Source: Gammaproteobacteria bacterium (GTDB taxonomy: Bacteria > Pseudomonadota > Gammaproteobacteria > Ga0077536). From it: a DNA stretch of 64,000 bases. The translations under genes were made by a program, and so were the position numbers. The notes under the pieces are model-generated. The model was not told the DNA's origin. It did not search any database and saw only the letters and a list, made by a program, of their open reading frames with translations. This document shows positions 43,083-52,062 of this stretch, in pieces. How positions within the stretch are numbered: position 1 is the first letter of the stretch; the number at the start of each line of letters is the position of its first letter. The stretch covers positions 382,453 through 446,452 of the forward strand of contig JACKNH010000004.1 in assembly GCA_024234975.1 (NCBI GenBank), given 5' to 3'.

Positions 43083-44375
43083 ATGAGCGCGTTTCTAGAC
43101 ACTTTGCAGTGGCGCGGCCTGCTGCACCAGACGGCCGGCGCCGACATCGAGCAACATCTGGCCCGGGGCGGCCGGGTGGCTTACTGCGGCTTTGATCCCA
43201 CGGCGTCCAGCCTGACCGTCGGCAACTTCAATTCCATCAACCTGCTGCGCCATTGGCAGCGCAGTGGCAACAAGCCGATTGTCGTCATGGGCGGTGGTAC
43301 CGGCTTGATCGGTGACCCGTCAGGCAAGGACAGCGAGCGCCAGTTGCTGACGGCGGACGATGTCGCCGCCAATGTCGAAGGCCAGCGCGGTATCTTCGAA
43401 CGGATCCTGGATTTCGATCCGGCCAATCCGAATTGCGCGGTCATCGTCAACAATCATGACTGGCTGGGCAAGCTGGGCTATATCGAGATGCTGCGCGACG
43501 TCGGCAAGTATTTCTCGGTCAACGCCATGATCCAGAAGGAATCGGTGCGCGAACGGCTGCACAATCGCGACCAGGGAATCTCCTACACCGAATTCTCGTA
43601 CATGTTGCTGCAGGCCTACGATTTCTATCACCTGCGGGTCACCCACGATTGCACCGTGCAGCTGGCCGGATCCGACCAGTACGGCAACATCGTGGCGGGC
43701 ATGGATCTGATCCGGCGCCGGTTGGGTTCCGAGCAGGTCGGCGGTTACGGCGTAACTTCACCGCTGGTGACCCGGGCCGACGGCAAGAAATTTGGCAAAT
43801 CCGAGCAGGGCGCGGTGTGGCTGACGGCCGATCGCACCAGCGCCTATGCGTTCTACCAGTTCTGGCTCAATACCGAAGACGCGATGGTGCTGGATTACCT
43901 GCGCCGGTTCACATTGTTGCCGCGTGCGGCGGTGGATGACCTGTCCGCACAGCACGAAGCCGCACCCCATCAGCGCGCGGCACACCGGGCGTTGGCACGT
44001 GAGTTGACTGAATTGCTCCACGGCACCGACCAGTTGAGCCATGTCGAACACGCCAGCGAGGTGTTGTTCGGCGGTGGTGATCTGCGATCGGTGGCCCCTG
44101 AGCTGTTGCGGGACATGTTCGCCGACGTGCCGCATTCCAGCCACGGGCGCGACCAGCTGGGCGGGGCCGGTGTACCGCTGGCAGATATCCTGGCCCAGAC
44201 TTCGCTGGCCAGCTCAAAGCGCCAGGCGCGTGAACATCTGGCCAGCGGCGCGGTGGCGGTGAATGGCCAGCGGGTGGATGCTGACTACCAATTGACGGGA
44301 GACGACCTGCTGGGCGGGGGCATGATTCTGCTCCGCCGCGGCAAGAAGAGCTGGCACGCCACGCGCTGGGACTGA
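43083..44375 (+). CDS. tyrS: Tyrosyl-tRNA synthetase
   Basis: A class I aminoacyl-tRNA synthetase of 430 residues, the length of the main bacterial TyrRS. YCGFDPT (Thr40), GGGTGLIGDPSGKDSER, QLAGSDQYGNI and KFGKSEQGAVW (the KMSKS loop) are typical, and a C-terminal S4 domain binds tRNA. The HIGH motif, usually HIGH or HLGH, reads T45-V-G-N48, so both histidines are replaced. The rest of the protein looks functional. It follows the glycosyltransferase after 20 bases. Confidence 0.95.
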   Translation: MSAFLDTLQWRGLLHQTAGADIEQHLARGGRVAYCGFDPTASSLTVGNFNSINLLRHWQRSGNKPIVVMGGGTGLIGDPSGKDSERQLLTADDVAANVEGQRGIFERILDFDPANPNCAVIVNNHDWLGKLGYIEMLRDVGKYFSVNAMIQKESVRERLHNRDQGISYTEFSYMLLQAYDFYHLRVTHDCTVQLAGSDQYGNIVAGMDLIRRRLGSEQVGGYGVTSPLVTRADGKKFGKSEQGAVWLTADRTSAYAFYQFWLNTEDAMVLDYLRRFTLLPRAAVDDLSAQHEAAPHQRAAHRALARELTELLHGTDQLSHVEHASEVLFGGGDLRSVAPELLRDMFADVPHSSHGRDQLGGAGVPLADILAQTSLASSKRQAREHLASGAVAVNGQRVDADYQLTGDDLLGGGMILLRRGKKSWHATRWD

Positions 44376-44462
44376 CCTGGCCCGGCAAAACCGGGCTGCC
44401 GGCGGATTTTCGCCGGTACATCCGGTATCATCCGGCGCCCGCAGGTCACCGGAGCCGTATCG

Positions 44463-44993
44463 ATGTCCATCCGCAGTTTTGAAGGCAATGCGCCCGAGAT
44501 AGATTCCACCGCGTTCGTCGATGAGTCTGCGGTCGTCATCGGTCGCGTGAAGCTGGCGGCAGAGGTTTCGATCTGGCCGCTGGTGGTCATTCGCGGTGAC
44601 GTCAATTTCATCGAGGTTGGTGCACGCAGCAATGTGCAGGATGGCACCATCGTCCACTGCACCAGTCCAACGGCCGATTTGCCCGATGGCTACGCAACGA
44701 TAATTGGTGACGACGTCACCGTGGGCCATCAGGCCATCATCCACGGCTGCACCATCGGCCACCACTGTTTGATCGGTATGGGCGCGACCCTCATGGACGG
44801 TGCGGTCATCGAACCCTATACCATCATCGGCGCCGGCGCGCTGGTGCCGCCGGGCAAGCAGCTGGGAAGTGGACTTTGGGTGGGCGCTCCTGCCAAACGT
44901 GTGCGCGATCTGACTGACGACGAGCGATCCATGCTGGGCAGCCACGCCAGACACTACGTAAAATTGCACCATCGCCATTCCGGCCGGACCTGA
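44463..44993 (+). CDS. Gamma-class carbonic anhydrase family protein
   Basis: A 176-residue left-handed beta-helix protein with the hexapeptide repeat pattern along its length and the metal ligands His65 (TIVHC), His89 and His94 (VGHQAIIHG). The family includes E. coli YrdA and PaaY; some members are carbonic anhydrases, others are not proven. Ends with a short basic helix. mnmG follows after four bases. Confidence 0.92.
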   Translation: MSIRSFEGNAPEIDSTAFVDESAVVIGRVKLAAEVSIWPLVVIRGDVNFIEVGARSNVQDGTIVHCTSPTADLPDGYATIIGDDVTVGHQAIIHGCTIGHHCLIGMGATLMDGAVIEPYTIIGAGALVPPGKQLGSGLWVGAPAKRVRDLTDDERSMLGSHARHYVKLHHRHSGRT

Positions 44994-44997
44994 AACC

Positions 44998-46887
44998 ATG
45001 CAGTACCCTGACTTGTTCGATGTCATCGTTGTCGGCGGCGGCCATGCCGGCACCGAAGCCGCGTTGGCGGCGGCACGCATGGGGTGCCGAACATTGCTGC
45101 TGACCCAGAGCATGGAAACCCTGGGGCAGATGTCGTGCAACCCGGCCATCGGTGGTATCGGCAAAGGGCACCTGGTGCGCGAAATCGACGCGCTGGGTGG
45201 CTTGATGGCGACCGCGGCCGACCACTGTGGAATTCAGTTCCGCCGATTGAACGCGAGCAAGGGCGCAGCAGTGCGCGCGACTCGCGCGCAGATCGATCGA
45301 GCCCTGTACCGTGCCTTCGTGCGCGGTACATTGGAAAACACACCGAACCTCACGTTGTTCCAGCAGACCGTGGAGGACTTGATCGTCGAGGGCGATGAAG
45401 TACGCGGCGTGGTGACGCAGATGGGGTTGAAATTCAGTGCGCCGACCGTAGTTCTGACGGTGGGTACCTTCCTCGCCGGGCTGGTCCACATCGGCGATGC
45501 GCGATACCAGGCGGGACGTGCCGGCGACCCGCCGGCCAATGCACTGGCGGCGCGGATGCGCGAACTGCCGATGCGGGTGGGGCGGTTGAAGACGGGTACA
45601 CCGCCACGTATCGATGGCCGCAGCATTGATTTCTCGGTGTTGACCGAGCAGCCGGGGGACGCGCCGGTGCCGGTGTTCTCGTTCCTTGGCAATGTCGACC
45701 ACCATCCCCGCCAGATTCCGTGCCATATCACGCACACCAACGAGCAGACGCATGAATTGATCAGGTCCGGCCTTGATCGTTCGCCCATGTACAACGGCAG
45801 TATCGAAGGTACCGGGCCGCGCTACTGCCCCTCGATCGAGGACAAGGTTGTCCGCTTCGCGGACAAGACCTCGCACCAGATTTTTGTTGAACCCGAAGGA
45901 CTGACGACCCACGAGGTCTATCCGAACGGTATCTCCACCAGTCTGCCGTTCGACATTCAGCTGGCCCTGGTTCGCAGCATCAGGGGCTTCGAAAGTGCGC
46001 ATATCCTGCGGCCGGGCTATGCCATCGAATACGATTATTTCGATCCGCGCGACATCCATCCCTGGCTGGAGACTCGGTATATCGGCGGGCTGTATTTCGC
46101 CGGCCAGATCAACGGCACCACCGGTTACGAGGAAGCCGCCGCGCAAGGTCTGCTGGCAGGGTTGAACGCGGCGCGCCGGGTGCAAGGCCAGACGCCCTGG
46201 TATCCGCAGCGGCACGAAGCCTACCTCGGTGTGCTGGTGGACGACCTCGTCACCCGCGGCACCAGCGAACCGTACCGGATGTTCACCAGTCGGGCGGAAT
46301 ATCGCCTGCTGTTGCGTGAAGACAATGCCGATCAGCGTCTGACCCCGGCTGGCCGTGAACTGGGCCTGGTGGATGACGCCCGCTGGCAACGATTCGAGCG
46401 GAAGATGTCGGCGCTGGAATCCGAGCGTAGCCGAATGGACCGGGTATACCTGCAGCCCGCGGTCGTCCCTGCGGCCGATGCGCAGCGCGTGCTTGGCCAG
46501 CCGCTTGCTCGTGAATACAGCCTGACGTCGCTGCTCAAACGGCCTGAAGTCAGCTACGAGGCATTGATGTCGCTGGCGGGCGCGGGTGTGCCGCTGGCCG
46601 ATCCGGAAGTCATCGAGCAATTGGAAATCGGCGCCCGTTATGACGGCTATATCGAGCGCCAGCAGCAGGACATCGAGCGTGCGCGGCGGCAGGAGGAAAC
46701 CCCGCTGCCAGTGGATATCGACTATCGCTCGGTGCGTGGGCTGTCGAACGAAGTGATGCAGAAACTTGCCGATCACCGGCCGGCCACACTTGGCCAGGCC
46801 GCGCGCATTTCCGGCATCACGCCGGCGGCCATCTCGCTGCTCGCGGTGCATCTGAAAAAATCGGACAGACAACGCGCTGCAGGTTGA
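44998..46887 (+). CDS. mnmG: tRNA uridine 5-carboxymethylaminomethyl modification enzyme MnmG (GidA)
   Basis: A FAD enzyme that, with MnmE, modifies the wobble uridine of several tRNAs. The 629-residue protein has the dinucleotide fold VIVVGGGHAGTEAALAAARMG, MSCNPAIGGIGKGHLVREIDALGG, RYCPSIEDKVVRF, and YFAGQINGTTGYEEAAAQGL. It heads the typical mnmG-rsmG-parA-parB-atp cluster near the replication origin of gammaproteobacteria. Confidence 0.98.
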   Translation: MQYPDLFDVIVVGGGHAGTEAALAAARMGCRTLLLTQSMETLGQMSCNPAIGGIGKGHLVREIDALGGLMATAADHCGIQFRRLNASKGAAVRATRAQIDRALYRAFVRGTLENTPNLTLFQQTVEDLIVEGDEVRGVVTQMGLKFSAPTVVLTVGTFLAGLVHIGDARYQAGRAGDPPANALAARMRELPMRVGRLKTGTPPRIDGRSIDFSVLTEQPGDAPVPVFSFLGNVDHHPRQIPCHITHTNEQTHELIRSGLDRSPMYNGSIEGTGPRYCPSIEDKVVRFADKTSHQIFVEPEGLTTHEVYPNGISTSLPFDIQLALVRSIRGFESAHILRPGYAIEYDYFDPRDIHPWLETRYIGGLYFAGQINGTTGYEEAAAQGLLAGLNAARRVQGQTPWYPQRHEAYLGVLVDDLVTRGTSEPYRMFTSRAEYRLLLREDNADQRLTPAGRELGLVDDARWQRFERKMSALESERSRMDRVYLQPAVVPAADAQRVLGQPLAREYSLTSLLKRPEVSYEALMSLAGAGVPLADPEVIEQLEIGARYDGYIERQQQDIERARRQEETPLPVDIDYRSVRGLSNEVMQKLADHRPATLGQAARISGITPAAISLLAVHLKKSDRQRAAG

Positions 46888-46893
46888 TCCGGC

Positions 46894-47508
46894 ATGGGGA
46901 TCGACCTGAAGTCCGCCGCCGCCTCATCGGGTGTCGACCTGCCAGCGGATGCGGTTGACCGGTTGGAGGCCTACCTCGACCTGATGCTGCGCTGGAACCG
47001 GGTCTATAACCTCACCGCCATCACCGCGCGCGACGAAATGCGGGTGAAACACCTGCTCGACAGCCTGGCCTGTCTGCCCTACATCAAAGGCGACCACCTG
47101 CTGGATGTCGGCAGTGGCGCTGGTCTGCCGGGCATTGTGTTGGCCATCGCCGCCCCGACGCTCACCTGCACGCTGCTCGATTCCCGGGCCAAGCGCACAC
47201 GCTTTCTGACCCAGGCACGCATCGAATTGGCGTTACCCAATGTCAGCGTGGTGACCAGTCGATTCGAAGCCCTGCCGGCCCCTTACCCGTATACGACGGT
47301 CATCAGCCGCGCATTTACGGATGTGCGGGCAATGCTGCAGGTGACAGCAGACTGGCAGGTGGCGGGCCTGCGCCACCTGGTCATGAAGGGGCAGGTGCCC
47401 CGCGAAGAACTTGCAAGCTTGCAGGCAAGCGGGGTGAACTATGTGCTGCATGCGCTTGATGTGCCGCACCTCGGCGAGCCGCGTCACCTGCTGCAAGTCG
47501 ACCGTTGA
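46894..47508 (+). CDS. rsmG: 16S rRNA (guanine527-N7)-methyltransferase RsmG (GidB)
   Basis: Methylates G527 of 16S rRNA; loss gives low-level streptomycin resistance in known species. The 204-residue protein has WNRVYNLTAITARDEM, HLLDSLACLPYI, the SAM-binding LLDVGSGAGLPGIVLAIA, DSRAKRTRFL and ISRAFTDV. Starts six bases after mnmG. Confidence 0.97.
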   Translation: MGIDLKSAAASSGVDLPADAVDRLEAYLDLMLRWNRVYNLTAITARDEMRVKHLLDSLACLPYIKGDHLLDVGSGAGLPGIVLAIAAPTLTCTLLDSRAKRTRFLTQARIELALPNVSVVTSRFEALPAPYPYTTVISRAFTDVRAMLQVTADWQVAGLRHLVMKGQVPREELASLQASGVNYVLHALDVPHLGEPRHLLQVDR

Positions 47509-47543
47509 CCTGTGCAATAATGCCGCTCCAGGAGCGCATCCAG

Positions 47544-48320
47544 ATGGCCCGAATTCACGCAATCACCAATCAGAAGGGCGGGGTCGGTAAAACCACGACC
47601 TCGGTCAATCTCGCGGCGTCGCTGGCGGCGACCAGGCGTCGCGTGCTGCTGGTGGACCTGGATCCGCAAGGCAACGCGACCATGGGTTCCGGTGTCGACA
47701 AGCGCAACATCGTGCTTTCCAGTTTCGACGTGCTGATGGAAAACGCCACGCTGGCGCAGGCCCGCATCACGCTGCCGGACGTCGGTTACGACCTGCTGCC
47801 GGCCAACGCCGATTTGACCGGCGCCGAAGTCGGTCTGCTGGAGGAATACGGACGCGAACTGCGGCTGCGCAATGCGCTGGCGACGGTTGAAGACCAGTAC
47901 GACTTCATCCTGATCGATTGCCCCCCTTCGCTGAACATGCTGACGGTCAACGCTCTGGTCGCGGCGGAAGCGGTGATCATTCCCACGCAGTGCGAATACT
48001 TCGCTCTGGAGGGCCTGAGCGCACTGCTGGAAACCGTTGAAAAGATTAAGAAATATCTGAACCCCGAACTCAAGGTAGAAGGCTTTCTGCGGACCATGTA
48101 CGACCCGCGCAACAACCTCGCGACGCAGGTCTCGCAACAGCTGATCCAGCATTTCGGGGAGAAGGTCTACCGGACCGTGATTCCGCGCAATGTCCGTCTG
48201 GCCGAGGCTCCCAGCCATGGCCTGCCGGCGCTGCTGTATGACAAGGCATCGTCCGGTGCCCTGGCATACCTGGCGTTGGCCGGCGAAATGCTGCGTCGAG
48301 CCGAGGCTTCGGCTGCCTGA
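47544..48320 (+). CDS. parA: Chromosome partitioning ATPase ParA (Soj)
   Basis: A deviant Walker-A ATPase (ITNQKGGVGKTTTSVNLA), 258 residues, that moves ParB-bound origins apart. DLDPQGNATMGSG and IDCPPSLNMLTVNAL complete the fold. The ATG at 47544 follows an AGGAG sequence; an ORF start 39 bases upstream has none. Paired with parB 14 bases downstream. Confidence 0.97.
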   Translation: MARIHAITNQKGGVGKTTTSVNLAASLAATRRRVLLVDLDPQGNATMGSGVDKRNIVLSSFDVLMENATLAQARITLPDVGYDLLPANADLTGAEVGLLEEYGRELRLRNALATVEDQYDFILIDCPPSLNMLTVNALVAAEAVIIPTQCEYFALEGLSALLETVEKIKKYLNPELKVEGFLRTMYDPRNNLATQVSQQLIQHFGEKVYRTVIPRNVRLAEAPSHGLPALLYDKASSGALAYLALAGEMLRRAEASAA

Positions 48321-48334
48321 ACGAAAAGCTATCC

Positions 48335-49243
48335 ATGAGCAAAAAACGCGGCCTGGGCCGAGGACTTGATGCATTACTGGGCGTGCAGAGCGCAGAGCCC
48401 CCGCGCCCCGCGCCTGCACCCGAACCGGCGCCCATGCCTGCCGCCGCGGCGCCGGAGACCGGCGATCGGCTGCGAACACTGCCTGTCGACGTCATCGAGC
48501 GCGGTCGTTACCAGCCACGCGTCGATATGCGGCAGGAGTCACTGCAGGAACTGGCGGATTCGATCAAGGCGCAAGGCGTGGTCCAGCCCATTGTCGTTCG
48601 GCCACTGACCAAACCCGGGCGTTTCGAAATCATCGCCGGGGAACGTCGCTGGCGTGCGTCCCAGCTTGCGGGAATGCACGAAATTCCTGCGATAATCAAA
48701 GAGATAGCGGACGAGTCCGCGGCCAGCATCGCGCTGATCGAAAACATCATGCGCGAGCAGTTGAACCCCATTGAAGAGGCGCTCGGGTTCGACCGGCTGA
48801 CCAACGAGTTTGGTATGACCCACCAGGATGTGGCCGAAGCCGTGGGCCGATCGCGCGCCGCGGTGACCAACCTGTTGCGGTTGCTGGATCTCGCACCCGG
48901 GGTCCGTGAAATGGTTGAGCAACGGCAGCTTGAGATGGGTCACGCCCGTGCACTGCTCGGTCTGGAAGGCGCGGCGCAGCTGGAAGCGGCGCGTGAAGTG
49001 GTCAGCCGTGGAATGTCGGTCCGCGAGACCGAGCAACTGGTCAAACGCCTCAAGGCGGCGGCGGGCAAACCCAAAGCAGTGCGCCAACCCGTGGATCCGA
49101 ATATTGTCGCCCTGGAGCGGGACCTGTCCGAACGACTGGGCGCCGCGGTGACGATCCAGCACGGCGCACGTGGGCGGGGCCAGATCTCCGTCACCTACCA
49201 TTCTCTCGAGGAACTGGACGGCATCCTCGCTCACATCAAGTAG
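48335..49243 (+). CDS. parB: Chromosome partitioning protein ParB (Spo0J)
   Basis: A CTPase/DNA-binding protein of 302 residues that binds parS near the origin. N-terminal KKRGLGRGLDALL, the ParB box (RYQPRVDM, GERRWRASQLAGM with the CTP-binding GERR motif), the helix-turn-helix (MTHQDVAEAVGRSRAAVTNLLRLL) and a C-terminal dimer domain are visible. No clear parS was found in this window. A terminator follows at 49313. Confidence 0.96.
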   Translation: MSKKRGLGRGLDALLGVQSAEPPRPAPAPEPAPMPAAAAPETGDRLRTLPVDVIERGRYQPRVDMRQESLQELADSIKAQGVVQPIVVRPLTKPGRFEIIAGERRWRASQLAGMHEIPAIIKEIADESAASIALIENIMREQLNPIEEALGFDRLTNEFGMTHQDVAEAVGRSRAAVTNLLRLLDLAPGVREMVEQRQLEMGHARALLGLEGAAQLEAAREVVSRGMSVRETEQLVKRLKAAAGKPKAVRQPVDPNIVALERDLSERLGAAVTIQHGARGRGQISVTYHSLEELDGILAHIK

Positions 49244-49304
49244 CGCGCTGCAATCGCAGTCCCGGATACAAGGAACGCGCGTACCAGCAAATGGGCCGTG
49301 CGCG

Positions 49305-49332
49305 AAAAATCCCCGTGTCAGACACGGATTTT
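49305..49332. terminator. Terminator between parB and atpI
   Basis: Stem CCGTGTC (49313-49319) and GACACGG (49321-49327), extended by AAAATC on the left and ATTTT on the right, which supplies a short U-run in both directions. It separates parAB from the atp operon. Confidence 0.75.
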
Positions 49333-49345
49333 GAAAGTCGCTGCG

Positions 49346-49374
49346 TTGACGCATTGCGGTACCCTCCCTATAAT
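49346..49374 (+). promoter_or_regulatory. Strong sigma-70 promoter of the atp operon
   Basis: TTGACG (49346-49351), a 17-base spacer, and TATAAT (49369-49374): five of six and six of six matches at ideal spacing. The start of transcription would fall near 49381, at the first base of a 23-bp palindrome. Confidence 0.85.
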
Positions 49375-49380
49375 CGCGGG

Positions 49381-49403
49381 GCTTTGTGACATGGTCACAA
49401 AGC
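49381..49403 (+). promoter_or_regulatory. 23-bp palindrome at the 5' end of the atp transcript
   Basis: GCTTTGTGAC (49381-49390), ATG, GTCACAAAGC (49394-49403): a perfect 10-bp stem with a 3-base loop. It begins at the predicted transcription start and ends 13 bases before the atpI ATG. It resembles the CRP consensus TGTGA-N6-TCACA but with 5 central bases, so it is more likely an RNA 5'-end stabiliser or an unnamed operator. See findings. Confidence 0.6.
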
Positions 49404-49416
49404 GTTGGGGTTGGTG

Positions 49417-49827
49417 ATGACGATCGACGTATCCGGTCAGCTCGCTTTCTACCGGCAATTCGTTTTTCGAATCGTCGCCGCGCAGGTCGTTTGCGGCCTC
49501 GCCATCGTGCTCGGCATGCTGGTATTCAAGGGGGCGCATGCCGCTTATTCGGCACTGGTCGGTGCGGCGATCGGGGTGATCCCGAGTTTCTATCTGGCCC
49601 GACGCATGTTTCGTCCGTCAGCGGAGCCTTCGGCACGCGGGGCGGTACGCAACATATACATGGCCGAATCTTTGAAGATTCTTCTGACGGTTGCGCTGTT
49701 TGTCATCGCGCTGTTGGCCTTGAAAGTGGATTTCTTGGTGGTCGTGCTGACCTACATCGCCATCATGGCGGTGCACTGGCTGGCACTGCTGTTTCCGGAA
49801 CACCGGCCGCGGCCGGCAGCAAAATGA
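49417..49827 (+). CDS. atpI: ATP synthase protein I
   Basis: A 136-residue inner-membrane protein thought to help assemble the c-ring or transport magnesium. It has four predicted membrane helices and the family feature of the AtpI/UncI group (VGAAIGVIPSFYLARRMF). The ATG at 49417 was chosen; the in-frame start at 49405 lies inside the leader next to the palindrome. First gene of the atp operon. Confidence 0.85.
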   Translation: MTIDVSGQLAFYRQFVFRIVAAQVVCGLAIVLGMLVFKGAHAAYSALVGAAIGVIPSFYLARRMFRPSAEPSARGAVRNIYMAESLKILLTVALFVIALLALKVDFLVVVLTYIAIMAVHWLALLFPEHRPRPAAK

Positions 49828-49834
49828 AAGTGTT

Positions 49835-50659
49835 ATGGCTGGCGAAAGTCAAAGTCCGTCGGAGTACATCGGGCACCATATTCAGAATCTGACCTTTGGT
49901 CGCACCCATGATGGCCACTGGGGCTTCGCGCACGACGCCCGGGAAGCCACCGAAATGGGCTTCATGTCGATCAACGTTGACACCATGCTCTGGTCGCTGG
50001 TTCTTGGCGTATTGTTCATCTGGCTGTTCGGCAAGGTCGCCCGGAATTTTTCCGTCGACAAACCTTCGCGCCTGCAGTCGTTCATCGAAGTCATCGTCGA
50101 ATTCGTCAACGGCGCCATCAAGGACACCTTCCACGGCAAGAACGCGCTGATCGGACCGTTGGCGCTGACCATCTTCGTCTGGATCTTCCTGATGAATCTG
50201 ATGGACCTGGTGCCGGTCGACCTGCCGGGCGCCATCCTGCAGGGCACCGATATCCATTTCATGAAGATCGTGCCGACCACCGATGTGAACGCCACCCTGG
50301 GCATGGCTATCACGGTGTTCCTGCTGATGATTTATTACGGCATCAAGGTCAAGGGCATCGGCGGTTTCCTCGCCGAGTTCGCCTTCCATCCGTTCGGCAA
50401 GTGGCTGCTGCCGGTGAACCTCGCACTTGAACTGGTGTCGTTCTTCGCCAAGCCTTTGTCGTTGGCGTTGCGACTCTATGGCAACTTGTTCGCCGGCGAA
50501 TTGATTTTTGTGTTGATTGCCGCGCTGATACCGATTTACATGCAATGGGTGCTGTCACTGCCCTGGGCGATCTTCCATATTCTGGTCATCATTCTGCAGG
50601 CGTACATCTTCATGATGCTGACCATCGTGTACCTGAGCCAGGCGCACGAGTCGCACTGA
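49835..50659 (+). CDS. atpB: ATP synthase F0 subunit a
   Basis: The proton channel subunit, 274 residues with five to six membrane helices. The essential arginine is in SLALRLYGNLFAGELI, and the N-terminal HHIQNLTFG and MNLMDLVPVDLPG segments match gammaproteobacterial subunit a. Confidence 0.97.
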   Translation: MAGESQSPSEYIGHHIQNLTFGRTHDGHWGFAHDAREATEMGFMSINVDTMLWSLVLGVLFIWLFGKVARNFSVDKPSRLQSFIEVIVEFVNGAIKDTFHGKNALIGPLALTIFVWIFLMNLMDLVPVDLPGAILQGTDIHFMKIVPTTDVNATLGMAITVFLLMIYYGIKVKGIGGFLAEFAFHPFGKWLLPVNLALELVSFFAKPLSLALRLYGNLFAGELIFVLIAALIPIYMQWVLSLPWAIFHILVIILQAYIFMMLTIVYLSQAHESH

Positions 50660-50713
50660 TTTTTTTTAACGTAACCACCGGTTTTCCGAATCCACTTCAT
50701 AAGGAGACATTCA

Positions 50714-50968
50714 ATGGAGTCCATTATCAGCTTTTCCGCACTGGCCGCCGGCATCATGGTGGGTCTGGGTGCTCTGGGCGCAGGTGTCGGCATCGGCATC
50801 CTGGGCAGCAAGTTCCTGGAAGGCGCCGCGCGCCAGCCGGAACTGGTGCCAATGTTGCAGGCACGTATGTTCCTGATGCTTGGTCTGACGGACGCTGTGC
50901 CGATTATCGCGATCGCTTTCGCCGCACTGTTGATGTTCGGTAATCCTTTCCTTGGGCAGCTGGGCTAA
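50714..50968 (+). CDS. atpE: ATP synthase F0 subunit c
   Basis: An 84-residue hairpin of two membrane helices that forms the rotating ring. GLGALGAGVGIGILGSKFLEG packs the helices, and the proton-carrying Asp lies in GLTDAVPIIAIA (about residue 60). No sodium-binding signature is apparent, so a proton-driven enzyme is expected. AAGGAG precedes the start. Confidence 0.98.
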   Translation: MESIISFSALAAGIMVGLGALGAGVGIGILGSKFLEGAARQPELVPMLQARMFLMLGLTDAVPIIAIAFAALLMFGNPFLGQLG

Positions 50969-51004
50969 GCATCAACACCCACCGCGACTTTCAGGGGCAG
51001 GCAA

Positions 51005-51475
51005 ATGAATATCAATGTCACGCTAATCGGCCAGATGATCATGTTCTTCATGTTCGTCTTCTTCTGCATGAAGTACGTGTGGCCGCCTATCGTTGGTGCA
51101 TTGGCGGAACGTGAGCAGAAAATTGCCGAAGGACTCGCTGCGGGCGAAAAAGGTCGGCACGACCTGGAACTTGCCGAACAGCGCGCCACGGAACTGCTGC
51201 GTGAAGGCAAGGAAAAAGCGCAGGAGTTCATCGCCAACGCCGAGAAGCGGGCCACCGAGCTGGTCGAGGAAAGCAAGCTGAATGCCAAGGCGGAAGGTGA
51301 TCGCATGATCGCAGCTGCACGTGTTCAGATTGAACAGGAACGTAACCAGGCGCGGGAAGCCCTGCGCGAACAGGTGGCCGCGCTGGCCATCACCGGCGCC
51401 GAGCAGATTCTGGCGCGGGAAGTCGATGTCAACGCACATCACGAACTGTTGCAGCGTCTGAGCGCAGAGATCTGA
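51005..51475 (+). CDS. atpF: ATP synthase F0 subunit b
   Basis: The peripheral stalk subunit, 156 residues. A single N-terminal membrane helix (INVTLIGQMIMFFMFVFFCMKYVWPPI) is followed by a long charged coiled coil. Length and arrangement match E. coli AtpF. Confidence 0.97.
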   Translation: MNINVTLIGQMIMFFMFVFFCMKYVWPPIVGALAEREQKIAEGLAAGEKGRHDLELAEQRATELLREGKEKAQEFIANAEKRATELVEESKLNAKAEGDRMIAAARVQIEQERNQAREALREQVAALAITGAEQILAREVDVNAHHELLQRLSAEI

Positions 51476-51479
51476 TCCC

Positions 51480-52013
51480 ATGCAGGAACGCACCACGGTA
51501 GGCAGACCTTACGCGCAGGCCGCGTTCGATATCGCACGTGAGCAGCAGCAGGTGGCGCAGTGGAGCCAGATGCTGGCAGTGGCTGCCGTCGCGCTGCAGG
51601 ATCAAACCTTGCGCAGCCTGGTCCATGACCCGCGTATCACGGCCGCGCAGCTTTACGAGATTATCGATACCGTTGCCGGCGGACAGCTATCCACCGGGCA
51701 GCAGAATTTTCTCAAGCTGTTGATCGAAGCCGAGCGGGTGGAATATCTGCCGGAAATCGCGGCGGTGTTCCAACGGTTGCGCGACGACGCTGAAAATCGC
51801 GTCACAGTCGATGTTGTCTCCGCATTCGACTTGAGCGATGAAGAGCGCACGCGCATCCGCGACATGTTGCACCAACGGGTTGGCCGGGCTGTGGAACTCG
51901 AATGCAGCACGGACAAATCATTGATAGGCGGAGCCGTCATCCGCATCAACGATACCGTGATCGATCTCTCCGTACGCGGCAAGCTGCAGGCGCTGGCCAG
52001 CGGTCTCTCCTGA
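51480..52013 (+). CDS. atpH: ATP synthase F1 subunit delta
   Basis: A 177-residue subunit connecting the stalk to the F1 head. GRPYAQAAFDIAREQQQ at the N terminus and the C-terminal LIGGAVIRINDTVIDLSVRGKL are family features. Starts four bases after atpF. Confidence 0.97.
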   Translation: MQERTTVGRPYAQAAFDIAREQQQVAQWSQMLAVAAVALQDQTLRSLVHDPRITAAQLYEIIDTVAGGQLSTGQQNFLKLLIEAERVEYLPEIAAVFQRLRDDAENRVTVDVVSAFDLSDEERTRIRDMLHQRVGRAVELECSTDKSLIGGAVIRINDTVIDLSVRGKLQALASGLS

Positions 52014-52062
52014 TACAGGGCGTACCCGGAACCGAAACGAATTCACTTAAGAGAATTGAGCC

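Noticed and set aside
44824..46872. Minus-strand open frame of 682 codons
   Set aside because: Antisense shadow of mnmG and the gamma carbonic anhydrase gene; no recognisable domain.
49381..49403. CRP site upstream of atpI
   Set aside because: TGTGA and TCACA are separated by five bases instead of six, and the site lies at or after the start of transcription; reported as a palindrome of unknown role.
47500..49420. Replication origin or parS near parAB
   Set aside because: No DnaA-box cluster and no match to the parS consensus was seen; oriC is probably outside the window.
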